Assembly: GCF_000714715.1 (NCBI RefSeq)
Contig: NZ_JMFO01000005.1
Coordinates: forward strand, 124,001 to 188,000
Source: Candidatus Magnetobacterium casense
Lineage (GTDB): Bacteria > Nitrospirota > Thermodesulfovibrionia > Thermodesulfovibrionales > Magnetobacteriaceae
Reading direction: 5' to 3'
Length of the DNA stretch: 64,000 bases
Part shown: positions 38,379 through 47,458 of the stretch, one piece after another
How positions within the stretch are numbered: position 1 is the first letter of the stretch
How the letters are laid out: every line of letters begins with the position of its first letter
Notes under the pieces: model-generated
What the model saw: the letters and a program-made list of their open reading frames with translations, nothing else
Database searches by the model: none
Told to the model about the DNA's origin: nothing
Position numbers and translations under genes: made by a program

Positions 38379-38615
38379 ATGAAGAGACGAATAAAGCTAA
38401 CCTTTCCGCAACACCTGATCAAGGAGCCGGTCATCTACACGGTGGCCAAAAAGTGTGATGTCATACCCAACATCAGGCGTGCCCGCGTGACGGAGACCGT
38501 GGGAGAGATGATCCTGGAGATTGATGGCGAGGAAAACAATGTTGAACTGGCCATAGAGGGCCTCAGAGAGGCCGGCGTGGACGTTGAGCCTGTCGATGGC
38601 GATATAATCCAATAG
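38379..38615 (+). CDS. NIL domain protein
   Basis: The start at MKRRIKLTFPQHLIKEP follows GGGAG; a TTG eight codons earlier is possible. The 78-residue protein is a single NIL domain (PVIYTVAKKCDVIPNIRRARVTE, ending AIEGLREAGVDVEPV). NIL domains occur at the end of methionine-importer ATPases and next to ferredoxins in homocysteine synthesis genes, where they are thought to sense or bind sulfur amino acids. Here it sits between a sulfur carrier and a threonine synthase. Confidence 0.86.
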   Translation: MKRRIKLTFPQHLIKEPVIYTVAKKCDVIPNIRRARVTETVGEMILEIDGEENNVELAIEGLREAGVDVEPVDGDIIQ

Positions 38616-38662
38616 AGTGAGCGTCCTGCAACAATAATCTAAAGAAGGAGAATATAGGATAA

Positions 38663-39769
38663 ATGATCAAGGAAGACAACCTGGATGGTATATCAGTCAA
38701 TAAAAACACAGCGTGGGGTGGTATTATCGATACATACAGGGATTACCTGCCGGTTAGCGCTAGCACTCCGGTTGTTTCGCTAAACGAGGGTAATACGCCC
38801 TTGATCAGCGCCGGGAACTTGTGCCGGAAGATAGGTTTTGATGGCAGGGTGTATTTTAAGTTTGACGGTCTTAATCCCACGGGTTCGTTCAAGGACCGCG
38901 GAATGACGATGGCGATATCGAAGGCCGTTGAGGATGGCGGCAGGGCGGTCATCTGTGCCTCTACGGGTAACACGTCAGCCTCTGCGGCGGCCTATGCGGC
39001 CCGTGCAGGGATCAGTTGCATCGTGTTGATCCCCGAGGGCAAGATAGCCCTTGGCAAGCTGGTGCAGGCCATTATTCATGGAGCGGTGGTGTTGCAGATA
39101 AAGGGGAACTTTGACGTGGCGCTGTCCATTGTCAGGGCGGTGGTGGAGAAGTACCCGATAACCCTGGTCAACTCCATAAATCCCTACCGGATAGAGGGTC
39201 AGAAGACGGCGGCCTTTGAGGTCTGCGATCAACTGGGAGTTGCCCCCGACTACCATGTGCTGCCGGTGGGGAATGCGGGCAATATTACAGCATATTGGAA
39301 GGGCTACAACGAGTACAGGGCCAAGGCAAAGATAAACACGTTGCCTGTGATGGTGGGTATACAGGCAGCGGGCGCTGCCCCCATTGTCAGAGGCCATGTG
39401 GTGGAAAACCCCGAGACAATTGCCTCTGCCATCCGGATCGGCAACCCCGCCAGTTGGAAGTTTGCCCAACAGGCCAGGGACGACTCCGGCGGCGTCATAG
39501 ACATGGTCACCGACGAAGAGATTCTGGAAGCCTATGCGCTGGTTGCAAAGACGGAGGGCGTCTTCTGTGAGCCTGCCTCGGCGGCATCAATCGCAGGCCT
39601 GATAAAGCTCAATGCAAGCGGGTATTTCAAGAAAGGTTCCACGATAGTCTGCACCCTCACGGGAAACGGCCTCAAAGATCCAGACACCGTCTTTAAGATC
39701 AACAAAGACCCCCTCAAGGTCTGGTCTGACCTCAACGCCGTCGAGGACTACATAAGACAGTTGATTTGA
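38663..39769 (+). CDS. thrC: Threonine synthase, second paralogue
   Basis: The 368-residue protein lacks the zinc ribbon and is closer to standard bacterial threonine synthase. It has LNEGNTPLI, the PLP lysine in [13 protein letters not shown] (Lys77), [16 protein letters not shown] and the glycine loop [23 protein letters not shown] precedes the ATG by about nine bases. A second threonine synthase next to the first is unusual, and one copy may serve homocysteine rather than threonine formation. Confidence 0.9.
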   Translation: MIKEDNLDGISVNKNTAWGGIIDTYRDYLPVSASTPVVSLNEGNTPLISAGNLCRKIGFDGRVYFKFDGLNPTGSFKDRGMTMAISKAVEDGGRAVICASTGNTSASAAAYAARAGISCIVLIPEGKIALGKLVQAIIHGAVVLQIKGNFDVALSIVRAVVEKYPITLVNSINPYRIEGQKTAAFEVCDQLGVAPDYHVLPVGNAGNITAYWKGYNEYRAKAKINTLPVMVGIQAAGAAPIVRGHVVENPETIASAIRIGNPASWKFAQQARDDSGGVIDMVTDEEILEAYALVAKTEGVFCEPASAASIAGLIKLNASGYFKKGSTIVCTLTGNGLKDPDTVFKINKDPLKVWSDLNAVEDYIRQLI

Positions 39770-39786
39770 AATATGGATATTAACAA

Positions 39787-40686
39787 ATGCAAGTGAATTC
39801 ATCAAATGTTGACATAACAAAGCCAATTGATATTGCTTACAAAAGAACGTGTGAGTGTAAACCAACGCATATAAACTGTATGACCCCAAAGGAATGGCTA
39901 AAAAGCCAAATAGGTGTGTGGCAATTTACATATGAAAAGAGGGATATACGAGACAAGACATTGCATCCTGCAACATTCCCGATTACGTTGGCTCAAAAGA
40001 TAATATCGCTCTTTTCACATGAAGGTGAGCTGGTCGTTGACCCCTTTGTTGGAAGTGGTACAACGCTTGTTGCTGCACGTGATCTAAACCGTAATTCAGT
40101 TGGTTTTGATTTACAAAATAGTTATGGCACTCTTTCATTATCCAGGTTGAACGATAGTTGTATTTTTAATACGTCTAAGCAGATATTTGTAAATGACGAT
40201 GCGAGAAATATCCATGAGTATTTTGACGAGAAAACCATAAGTCTTATCTGGACTTCGCCTCCTTACGCAAACCTGTTAAACAGGGAAAGGAAAAACAAGT
40301 CAAGACGTATCAGAAACAATGAACAACTTGGTAAAATTGAACAATACTCACAAGATACAAGAGATTTGGGAACAATGCCTCTAAAGGACTATTGCCAGGC
40401 AATGGGTGACATCTTTCACTCTATCTTACCACTATTGAAACCAAAAGGACATTGTGTCATAAATGTCCCTGATATGTGGTGGAATAATCAAAGGATTACA
40501 ATACATGTCTCCTTAATTGAAGAATTAAGAACAAGAGGTTATGAATTGCGAAATATTATTATTTGGGATAGAACAAATATTGTCAATCAAATTGGAATCT
40601 TTGGGTGGCCAAGTAATTATATAACGATGGGTGTGACGTTTGAGTACTTGCTTGATTTCTGGAAACCTCCATGTGGTTTAGATTGA
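39787..40686 (+). CDS. DNA methyltransferase (SPPY type, probable N4-cytosine)
   Basis: The 299-residue protein has the AdoMet motif DPFVGSGTTLVAARD near residue 85 and the catalytic motif WTSPPYANLLN near residue 156. SPPY suggests N4-cytosine methylation. The motif order, AdoMet part first, is reversed compared with the common beta class, implying a circular permutation. The gene is clearly AT-rich relative to its neighbours and lies one base before the restriction enzyme gene, so it was probably acquired as a pair. Confidence 0.88.
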   Translation: MQVNSSNVDITKPIDIAYKRTCECKPTHINCMTPKEWLKSQIGVWQFTYEKRDIRDKTLHPATFPITLAQKIISLFSHEGELVVDPFVGSGTTLVAARDLNRNSVGFDLQNSYGTLSLSRLNDSCIFNTSKQIFVNDDARNIHEYFDEKTISLIWTSPPYANLLNRERKNKSRRIRNNEQLGKIEQYSQDTRDLGTMPLKDYCQAMGDIFHSILPLLKPKGHCVINVPDMWWNNQRITIHVSLIEELRTRGYELRNIIIWDRTNIVNQIGIFGWPSNYITMGVTFEYLLDFWKPPCGLD

Positions 40687-41472
40687 ATGAACACTTACAC
40701 AAAAGAGCAATTAATAAATAAGCTAATAAGCATTAAAGATATGGGATGGATAAGAAATGCACGACCTGGCAATGCCGGTGGGATTGGCAACACTTTGGAA
40801 GATTTGCTGGGCATTAAGGAAAATAACTTGCCAATCCCAAATGCCTCTGAATGGGAATTAAAGTGTCAAAGATTAAACTCATCTTCATTAACAACTCTTT
40901 TTCACATGGAGCCTTCACCACGTGCATTAAAATTTGTGCCTCAAGTATTGCTTCTCAAATATGGTTGGTCTCATCATGAGGCAGGTAAAAAATATCTTTC
41001 ACAGGAGATGAGTTTCCGTCAGACAATTCATGGAAAATCAAGAAGTGACAGGGGTTTTATGGTTACAATTTGCCATCCGGAAAGGAAGGTCTTAATATCG
41101 TTTGATGCTAAATATGTTTCAGAGAGACATTCTATTTGGTTAGAATCTGTTAAAGACAAGATTGGATTGGGAGAACTTGAGCCTCAACCATACTGGGGGT
41201 TTGACGACTTATTTCATAAGGCTGGAACTAAACTCTTAAATTGTTTTTATATACAAGCAAATGCCAAACATGAAGGTGGAGTAGAGTATTTTTCTTATGA
41301 AAAGATAATGATGCTTCAGAAATTTAGCCTTGACAGGTTTTTAGAGGCTATTGAAAACGCTGCTGTCTTAATTGATTTTGACGCAAGGACTGGTCATAAT
41401 CATGGAACAAAATTCAGATTACGCCAGGATAAGATGCCGGAACTCTATGAGCATATAACGGTTATTGCGTGA
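40687..41472 (+). CDS. MvaI/BcnI-family type II restriction endonuclease
   Basis: The 261-residue protein has GGIGNTLEDLLGI followed by EWELKCQRLNSSSLTTLFHMEP. These match the MvaI/BcnI family, in which the Glu-Leu-Lys element holds the catalytic E-x-K. Family enzymes act as monomers on CCNGG-type sites (MvaI CCWGG, BcnI CCSGG), but the exact site here is unknown. The ATG follows the methyltransferase stop directly (TGA-ATG). The low GC content fits horizontal transfer. Confidence 0.87.
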   Translation: MNTYTKEQLINKLISIKDMGWIRNARPGNAGGIGNTLEDLLGIKENNLPIPNASEWELKCQRLNSSSLTTLFHMEPSPRALKFVPQVLLLKYGWSHHEAGKKYLSQEMSFRQTIHGKSRSDRGFMVTICHPERKVLISFDAKYVSERHSIWLESVKDKIGLGELEPQPYWGFDDLFHKAGTKLLNCFYIQANAKHEGGVEYFSYEKIMMLQKFSLDRFLEAIENAAVLIDFDARTGHNHGTKFRLRQDKMPELYEHITVIA

Positions 41473-41966
41473 AGAGGGTCTTGATTATACGCTCCACGGG
41501 GTTCCAGCACCTGGACAGGATACTAGGTAAACTCAAAGACAAGTACCCGCAGGGTGAGATATGCCTGCTGACGCATCAACACGGTAAACCCCTTGCTGAA
41601 AAATATGCAGAAATCTCCAACGTCTATGTCTATCCCCATACGGGCGCCTTTAGCTTCCTGCGGGCGCCTTATGAGCCAACGTCAGAGCTGAAGAGTCGGG
41701 CATTTGATGTTGTCATCGTACCGGTAGGCAACGTCACTGGTGCAGGATTTCTCAACGTCTTCTTGTTTTCCTTTCGACTCAGGGCGGAGACACGCCTCAT
41801 GTGCAACATATCATTGGAGTTCAAACCGCTGACCCGTTTGGCTCTAACCGTATCACTGCTCAAGGGCATCGCCTTTACGGCAGTGGCAGGGGTGATTACG
41901 GTTGTCGTATCGTTGCTGTTTCTGATTCTTTGGATAGTCGGCTCCGTTGCAGGACGGAAGGCTTGA
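41469..41966 (+). CDS. Glycosyltransferase-like N-terminal domain fused to a membrane helix
   Basis: The 165-residue protein opens with KRVLIIRSTGFQHLDRILGKL and DKYPQGEICLLTH, reminiscent of the first Rossmann half of heptosyltransferase/GT-B enzymes. It then turns into a hydrophobic end (TAVAGVITVVVSLLFLILWIVG). The catalytic second half is missing. The GTG start overlaps the restriction gene stop by four bases. It has the higher GC of the host genome. It could be a truncated enzyme or a membrane-anchored relative. Confidence 0.5.
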   Translation: MKRVLIIRSTGFQHLDRILGKLKDKYPQGEICLLTHQHGKPLAEKYAEISNVYVYPHTGAFSFLRAPYEPTSELKSRAFDVVIVPVGNVTGAGFLNVFLFSFRLRAETRLMCNISLEFKPLTRLALTVSLLKGIAFTAVAGVITVVVSLLFLILWIVGSVAGRKA

Positions 41967-42016
41967 GGATTACTTTGGCACTCTCGCATCGCTTGCTTTA
42001 CTTAAAGGAAAACTAA

Positions 42017-42790
42017 ATGGTACAATTAAGAATGCTGTTGAATTTGGAGAAAAATGCAGCTTTATCGGTTGTACAGTCTTTGCGTAGTGAAAAGTTGAAG
42101 GATTTTCTCGTTATCACAGGTGATGCCGGGCGAGATGCATTCATGGAATCGGATGGATTGAGCGGTATCCCTGTTATCGGTATACTTAACGGTCTCCGGG
42201 AAGCTGGAAAGGAAATAACTAATGAACTTTTTGTTCATAAAATTCTACGTTTTCTGGAAGCCTTGGATATCACAACGTCAGAGGAGCGCTTCAAGTTTAC
42301 CGAGTGGCTTGAAAGCGAGGGAAATACCGAGCAGTTTGGAGAAACCATACTCCATTTAATTGATAAAATTGACGACACTGTTAAGGCAAAAATAACGGGC
42401 CGGATCATTGCTGCCCTAATCAAGGGCTATATCGACTACGACAAAGCGATGCGATTGGCACACATAATCAACAAATGTTACGCTAAAGACTTGGAATACC
42501 TTCGGAGCTTTCGCTAGGGTACGCAAGGGAATATGACCGATATTGCCGATGCACTATGGTCTGCCAGCCTCTTATCGCATAGAGGTATTGACGGTGGTTC
42601 ATTTACAGATGATCAAGAATCAGGTGGAGCTATTTATGCGTTGAATGAATACGGCAAGATGCTTATTGAATTTGGATGGTGCCCCAATAAAACCACCCGT
42701 GAGACTTTCAAAAAAACTGACAGAGGAGAGAACTTAATCCAGTTCAAGAGCATTGAAGATTTATTTAAAGACCTGGAACTTCACAAGTGA
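42017..42790 (+). pseudogene. Unknown protein split by an in-frame TAG
   Basis: Two frames, 42017-42517 (166 residues, MVQLRMLLNLEKNAA...) and 42533-42790 (85 residues, MTDIADALWSASLL...), lie in the same reading frame with only the TAG and five codons between them. The first part holds DKAMRLAHIINKCYAKDLEYL; the second holds YALNEYGKMLIEFGW, a typical C-terminal closure. Read through, it is a single 257-codon gene. The family is not recognised. The second half does have AAGGGA before its ATG, so two proteins remain possible. The stretch lies in an accessory region. Confidence 0.6.
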
Positions 42791-43051
42791 AGTACAAACC
42801 TGTCTCTACCGGGCAATTCAAGAGGGACATCAGGAAAATGTTACTACGTGGGGCCAATGCAGAACAATTGTACGAAGTCATGACGAAACTCAGCAACGGA
42901 GAAAATCTTGCTCCAAAGCACAGAGACCATAAGCTTGTCGAGTGAGTACACAGGACGACGAGAATGCCACATTGAAACTGACTGGCTTCTGATTTACAAA
43001 ATTGACGGCCAGTGCATCGTTTGTATGTCATCACTCAATAAATTGATTTAA
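42787..43051 (+). pseudogene. RelE/YafQ-like toxin, frameshifted
   Basis: The GTG at 42787 overlaps the upstream stop. The frame reads VKYKPVSTGQFKRDIRKML...APKHRDHKL, then meets a stop at 42943. The second frame, from about 42938, reads EYTGRRECHIETDWLLIYKI, the conserved RelE/YafQ ending. One inserted or deleted base near 42937 explains both halves. Intact relatives cleave ribosome-bound mRNA. No clear DinJ-type antitoxin precedes it, so this looks like the remains of a toxin-antitoxin unit. Confidence 0.75.
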
Positions 43052-43626
43052 CGCACATATTCGACTATGAAATTAAGATAACTTCTATCATCCATAGGAT
43101 TATGGTGGTCTTTTACTGAAAGGAGAACCCTGTATATGCACTTCAATCTATCCATCAAACTTTCTCTTTTCCCATGTGCTTCTCTGAATTCGATTATGTC
43201 ATTTATATACTCTACCAAGTCTCGTACTATTGGTGATAATTTGGTTAGATATTTAGATGATACCCCTGTTATATGTGCCTTACCCATCTCCAAGAGATAT
43301 TCAAGTGCAGCCTGCGCATCCTTATCAACTAACTTTCTATTTTTCTTGTAAGTGCTCACAATACAAAACTCGATGTTCTGTAGCACATCAAGGTAATCAT
43401 ATTCATTGCCAATAATAGAATTCAACTCTCTCTCAAAGTTCTTGGCCTCATTAAATGTCTGTTTGTCAGTGAAGCACTGCTTAGATGCTGAGAAGAAAAA
43501 GCAATCATGAGGACAATCTACCTCTCCACCCTTTTTGTCACCACAGCACTGACTGCATATAAGCACACCAAAGGAAGGACAGTTTCTCTTACCTTTTCTT
43601 GAATTACATACAACACACTTAGCCAT
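43048..43626 (-). CDS. Cys-rich zinc-finger-like protein of unknown function
   Basis: The 192-residue protein has an N-terminal Cys cluster (CVVCNSRKGKRNC...LICSQCCGDKKGGEVDCPHDC) covering the first 42 residues, likely one or two zinc sites. About 150 mostly helical residues follow, with no recognised motif. The composition is AT-rich. It converges on the broken toxin gene, overlapping its end by four bases. A nucleic-acid role is only a guess from the zinc ribbon. Confidence 0.6.
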   Translation of the reverse strand: MAKCVVCNSRKGKRNCPSFGVLICSQCCGDKKGGEVDCPHDCFFFSASKQCFTDKQTFNEAKNFERELNSIIGNEYDYLDVLQNIEFCIVSTYKKNRKLVDKDAQAALEYLLEMGKAHITGVSSKYLTKLSPIVRDLVEYINDIIEFREAHGKRESLMDRLKCIYRVLLSVKDHHNPMDDRSYLNFIVEYVR

Positions 43627-43713
43627 ATAGCATATTTATACCTCACTCTATATTATAGCAACCATCGTTATCTGTCAAGTTAAAAATCTGTTTCGGAACT
43701 ATCAGTTAAACAC

Positions 43714-44637
43714 TTAGATATTATCGCTCGCCAGAAATTCCACACGATTTCTCCCGGCCTTTTTTGCCATATACAGGGCCGTATCCGCTGCCTCTATCAA
43801 AGCACTTGGCTGACTGTTGCACTGTGGTATCATAGTTGTTACCCCCAGACTTATGCTAACATGGTCTGCCGCATCTGAGTATTCATGGGGTATGTCCATT
43901 GCACATACAACCTCCCACAGGCGTTTTGCAACCGTCATGGCACCGTGGCCATCGGTATCGGGCAGGATACAGGCCAGTTCCTCACCCCCATATCTGGCTA
44001 TGAGGTCCAACGAGCGCGGCATCGCAGCCTTTAAGGACAACGCAACCTCCCTCAGACAATCATCCCCGGCACTATGACCGTAATTGTCGTTAAAACGCTT
44101 AAAGAAATCAATATCAATCAATATCATCGACAGCCTTGTCTGTCTCCTGACGGCACTGTTCCAGGTAAAATCAAGGAACTCATCAAATTTCCGGCGATTG
44201 GCTATCCCTGTCAGTACATCCTCCCTGGCCATGACCTCCAGTAAGTCCCTCTTGCGCTTTAACTCAACGTGGGTCTTCACACGCGCCTCAACAATGGGCG
44301 GACTAAAGGGCTTGGTGATGTAATCCACCGCCCCCAGCTGAAACCCATACCTCTCCTCTTCAACGTTGCTTAACAGCGTTATAAAGATCACAGGGATGTC
44401 CTTGGTATGGCCGTTTTCCTTAATCCGGCGGCAGACCTCATAGCCATCCATACCGGGCATCAGTATATCCAGGAGGATCAGGTCGGGTTTGTCCTCGTTT
44501 GACTCCAGAAGACTGATTGCCTTGTCTCCACACTTTGCTACAACCAATGTATAATGCTCTTTGAGCAGATTCACCAGAATATCAATGTTGACCTTTTCGT
44601 CATCGACGATCAGTATCTTTGCACGTTTTTCCTTCAT
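43714..44637 (-). CDS. Response regulator with diguanylate cyclase (GGDEF) output
   Basis: The start is placed at MKEKRAKILIVDDEK, preceded by GGAGAG. The receiver domain (about 1-125) has the phosphoacceptor Asp57 in LLDILMPGMDG and the Lys of ITKPF. The GGDEF domain begins near 150, with RYGGEEL at about 217 as active site and RSLD five residues ahead as the inhibitory I-site. It makes c-di-GMP when phosphorylated. It lies just behind the hybrid kinase gene, which is its probable partner. Confidence 0.95.
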   Translation of the reverse strand: MKEKRAKILIVDDEKVNIDILVNLLKEHYTLVVAKCGDKAISLLESNEDKPDLILLDILMPGMDGYEVCRRIKENGHTKDIPVIFITLLSNVEEERYGFQLGAVDYITKPFSPPIVEARVKTHVELKRKRDLLEVMAREDVLTGIANRRKFDEFLDFTWNSAVRRQTRLSMILIDIDFFKRFNDNYGHSAGDDCLREVALSLKAAMPRSLDLIARYGGEELACILPDTDGHGAMTVAKRLWEVVCAMDIPHEYSDAADHVSISLGVTTMIPQCNSQPSALIEAADTALYMAKKAGRNRVEFLASDNI

Positions 44638-44659
44638 AATAGGTATCTCTCCATTTTCG

Positions 44660-47410
44660 TTAGACAGTAAGCCCCAATGACTGAGCAAAGGCAATCAAAA
44701 CAGCATGTGCTTCGTCAAAGTCGTAATCATTTATATACCTCTCAATATCCGCCATTGCCTCAGCCTTGCAATGCCCTTCCAACATGCCCTTGAGAGTCTG
44801 AAGCTCTGCCACGGACCGCGAATCACCCTCCAGAAGCAACACCGCCAGCTTCCGTATTGAGACCACTACGGCTTCGTTGCCTCTGAGGTCTTCTGCATCG
44901 CCCGTGCCTACAGTATGTGGCTGAGAAGCTGCTTCAGGTGGCGTGGTGTCATCAATCCCCGACAGGTCTGCCATAACGTCATCGAATGCCATTTTAAATG
45001 CGTTCAACAGTGAGTCAAGGTCAGCGATATCCGCGGTAGTATCCTTGAGCGCCTTGTCCAGTGGTTGCAATGCCTGGTACAGCTCAGTGGCACCGAGGTT
45101 ACCGGAAACCCCGGCCAGGGCATGCACCAACTCACGGGCCGCTTTGTAGTTATTGTTGTCCAGCTCGTTGCAAACTGCCTTGAAGCTGTCTTTGTATTTG
45201 CCGTAAAGTTGCCTCAATAGTTCGACGTACAGGTTTGTGTTGCCTACACATCTATCCAGTCCGAGGCATATATCGATCCTGCTCAACCGTGTCAGCAGCG
45301 CCGTCTCTGCACCTTCAGCCGGAGTCTGAGAAGACGGTGTTGGTAGCAAAAGTGTTGGTGGCAGTTTAGCCTCCCCGGGGAGTAGCCAATGCAACAGCGT
45401 GGTGTAGAGCTGAGTGGGCTGTATGGGTTTACCGATGTGGTCATTCATCCCTGCGGTCAGACACTTCTCCCGCTCTCCGGTGAGGACGTTGGCGGTCATG
45501 GCGATAATTGGCAGACCGGCAAGTTCCTGCCTCTGCCGTATCCGTCTTGTAGCCTCATAGCCATCCATAACGGCCATCTGGATATCCATCAGCACGACAT
45601 CAAAATAATGCGATGGCATCGTCGTGACGGCATCCACCGCCTCTGCACCGTTTCGGGCAATGTCCACCCTAACCCCCTTGCTCTGGAGTATTTCCATGGC
45701 AACCTGGCGATTGATGTCGTTGTCCTCTACCAGGAGTATGCGTATGTCTGCCAACCTTTCAAGCCCCTCCACCTCGGTCTCTGTGGCGGGTATTACGCCC
45801 CTGTGCCGGACAACGTCCTCGCCAACTACCGACAGGATGGTCTCAAACATCACCGACAGACTGACCGGTTTTATGAGGATGTTATCAATGTGTGCCCCCC
45901 TGGCTGCCTGCATGACCTCCTCACGACCATATGCGGTTACCATGATGACCTTTGGCGTCTTGCTCTGCGGCAGGAGCCGGTTGATTTCCTTCACTGTTCT
46001 GATACCGTCCATTTCTGGCATCTTCCAGTCAATGAAGATCATGTCGTAGGGGTCATCCAGCGAACGCTCCAACTCGGCCAGGGCCTCTGTCCCCGAGGCC
46101 ACGGGTGTTACATTAAACGAAAAGGACTCCAGCGTGTATTTCAGTATGTCGCGTGCTGCCGGATTGTCATCGGCCAGGAGCACCCTCATGCCCACGTATT
46201 TATCCGACGGCAGACGGAAGCGGCGTCTGTCGGGGTTTTGCCTGTCAAACTGCGCCGTAAAGTGAAAGACTGACCCCACCCCGGGGGTACTCTCCACCCA
46301 TATGCGACCGCCCATCATCTCTGTCAGGCGCTTGCATATGGTTAATCCCAGGCCGGTGCCGCCGTACTTGCGTGTAGTAGAGGTGTCGGCCTGCGTAAAT
46401 GGTTGAAACAGTGTGGTTATCTGCCGAGGGCTTATCCCTATGCCGGTATCTTTGACCGAAAAGTGCAGGCAGGCCATATCATCGGTTACCTCGTTGACCT
46501 CGATGCAGATGATGATCTCCCCCTCTGTGGTGAACTTGATGGCGTTGTTTGAGAGGTTGATCAAAACCTGCCCCAGGCGCAGGGGGTCTCCAACAAGTGC
46601 CAGCGGAACGTCCCTGCCTACGTGGAAACAGAACTCAAGACCCTTTTCGTCGGTCTTGAGAGTAATCAGGTTCGATACATTGTGCAGCACCTCATCCAGG
46701 TGGAAGGGGATATACTCCATTTCCAACTTTCCGGCCTCGATCTTGGAAAAGTCCAGGATGTCATTGATAACCCCCAGCAGGGTCTGGGCAGAGGTGTTGA
46801 TCTTTGTAAGGTAGTCCAGTTGTTTGTCATCGAGGTTGGTTTTGAGTGCGAGGTAGGCCATACCGATGATGGCGTTGAGGGGGGTGCGTATCTCATGGCT
46901 CATGTTTGCCAGAAAGTCGCTTTTTGCCTTGTTGGCGCTTGTGGCCATTTCCTTGGCGGTGCGCAACTGTTCGGTTTGGTCGCGCAGGAGTTGTTCTCTG
47001 TAGACCGTGTCGGTGATATCCTGTATCCTGATTATGCAGCGAAAGCGCCTGTCCTTGGAGCGTATGCCGCTGATGAGCACGACCTGACTTATCCTTTCGT
47101 CCCTCCTGGGGTCAGCCGTAGACTGGTACAGGGGGAAGGGTCTGTTGGTCAGCTTGTGGGACAGCGTGGTGGGCAGTCCAAAGGCGAGGGCATTGTCGAT
47201 CCCGCGCATGATCCGTGTATCGGTCATATCTGGAAAAACATCATAAAAGCCACGGCCTGTTACCTCATCCCTGCCAATGCGTGAAGCCTTCTCCATCCAG
47301 CGGTTCCAGAGCAGGATGCGTCTGTCAGCATCAAGGATTATAACACCGTCAGGACTTTTATCCAAAACCGTAAGTAAAAAATCCTCTGTCATGAGATCAT
47401 CCATAGCCAA
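44660..47410 (-). CDS. PAS hybrid sensor histidine kinase with two receivers and HPt
   Basis: The 916-residue protein has in order: an N-terminal PAS domain (ILDADRRILLWNRW), HisKA with His172 in MSHEIRTPLN, HATPase motifs DTGIGI and GTGLGLTI, receiver 1 (Asp461 in FIDWKMPEMDG), receiver 2 (Asp609 in LMDIQMAVMDG) and a C-terminal HPt domain with His763 in LVHALAGVSG. No membrane helix is seen, so it is cytoplasmic. This is a full phosphorelay. The response regulator-GGDEF gene begins 22 bases after its end, so c-di-GMP synthesis is a likely output. Confidence 0.96.
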   Translation of the reverse strand: MAMDDLMTEDFLLTVLDKSPDGVIILDADRRILLWNRWMEKASRIGRDEVTGRGFYDVFPDMTDTRIMRGIDNALAFGLPTTLSHKLTNRPFPLYQSTADPRRDERISQVVLISGIRSKDRRFRCIIRIQDITDTVYREQLLRDQTEQLRTAKEMATSANKAKSDFLANMSHEIRTPLNAIIGMAYLALKTNLDDKQLDYLTKINTSAQTLLGVINDILDFSKIEAGKLEMEYIPFHLDEVLHNVSNLITLKTDEKGLEFCFHVGRDVPLALVGDPLRLGQVLINLSNNAIKFTTEGEIIICIEVNEVTDDMACLHFSVKDTGIGISPRQITTLFQPFTQADTSTTRKYGGTGLGLTICKRLTEMMGGRIWVESTPGVGSVFHFTAQFDRQNPDRRRFRLPSDKYVGMRVLLADDNPAARDILKYTLESFSFNVTPVASGTEALAELERSLDDPYDMIFIDWKMPEMDGIRTVKEINRLLPQSKTPKVIMVTAYGREEVMQAARGAHIDNILIKPVSLSVMFETILSVVGEDVVRHRGVIPATETEVEGLERLADIRILLVEDNDINRQVAMEILQSKGVRVDIARNGAEAVDAVTTMPSHYFDVVLMDIQMAVMDGYEATRRIRQRQELAGLPIIAMTANVLTGEREKCLTAGMNDHIGKPIQPTQLYTTLLHWLLPGEAKLPPTLLLPTPSSQTPAEGAETALLTRLSRIDICLGLDRCVGNTNLYVELLRQLYGKYKDSFKAVCNELDNNNYKAARELVHALAGVSGNLGATELYQALQPLDKALKDTTADIADLDSLLNAFKMAFDDVMADLSGIDDTTPPEAASQPHTVGTGDAEDLRGNEAVVVSIRKLAVLLLEGDSRSVAELQTLKGMLEGHCKAEAMADIERYINDYDFDEAHAVLIAFAQSLGLTV

Positions 47411-47458
47411 CCTATATTATACAGAAGGGAGCGATTTAAAAGAAAAGCACCAAATCTA

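Noticed and set aside
45389-46273. 294-codon plus-strand open frame inside the hybrid kinase gene
   Set aside because: It is antisense to conserved receiver domains of the hybrid kinase and has no recognisable protein features.
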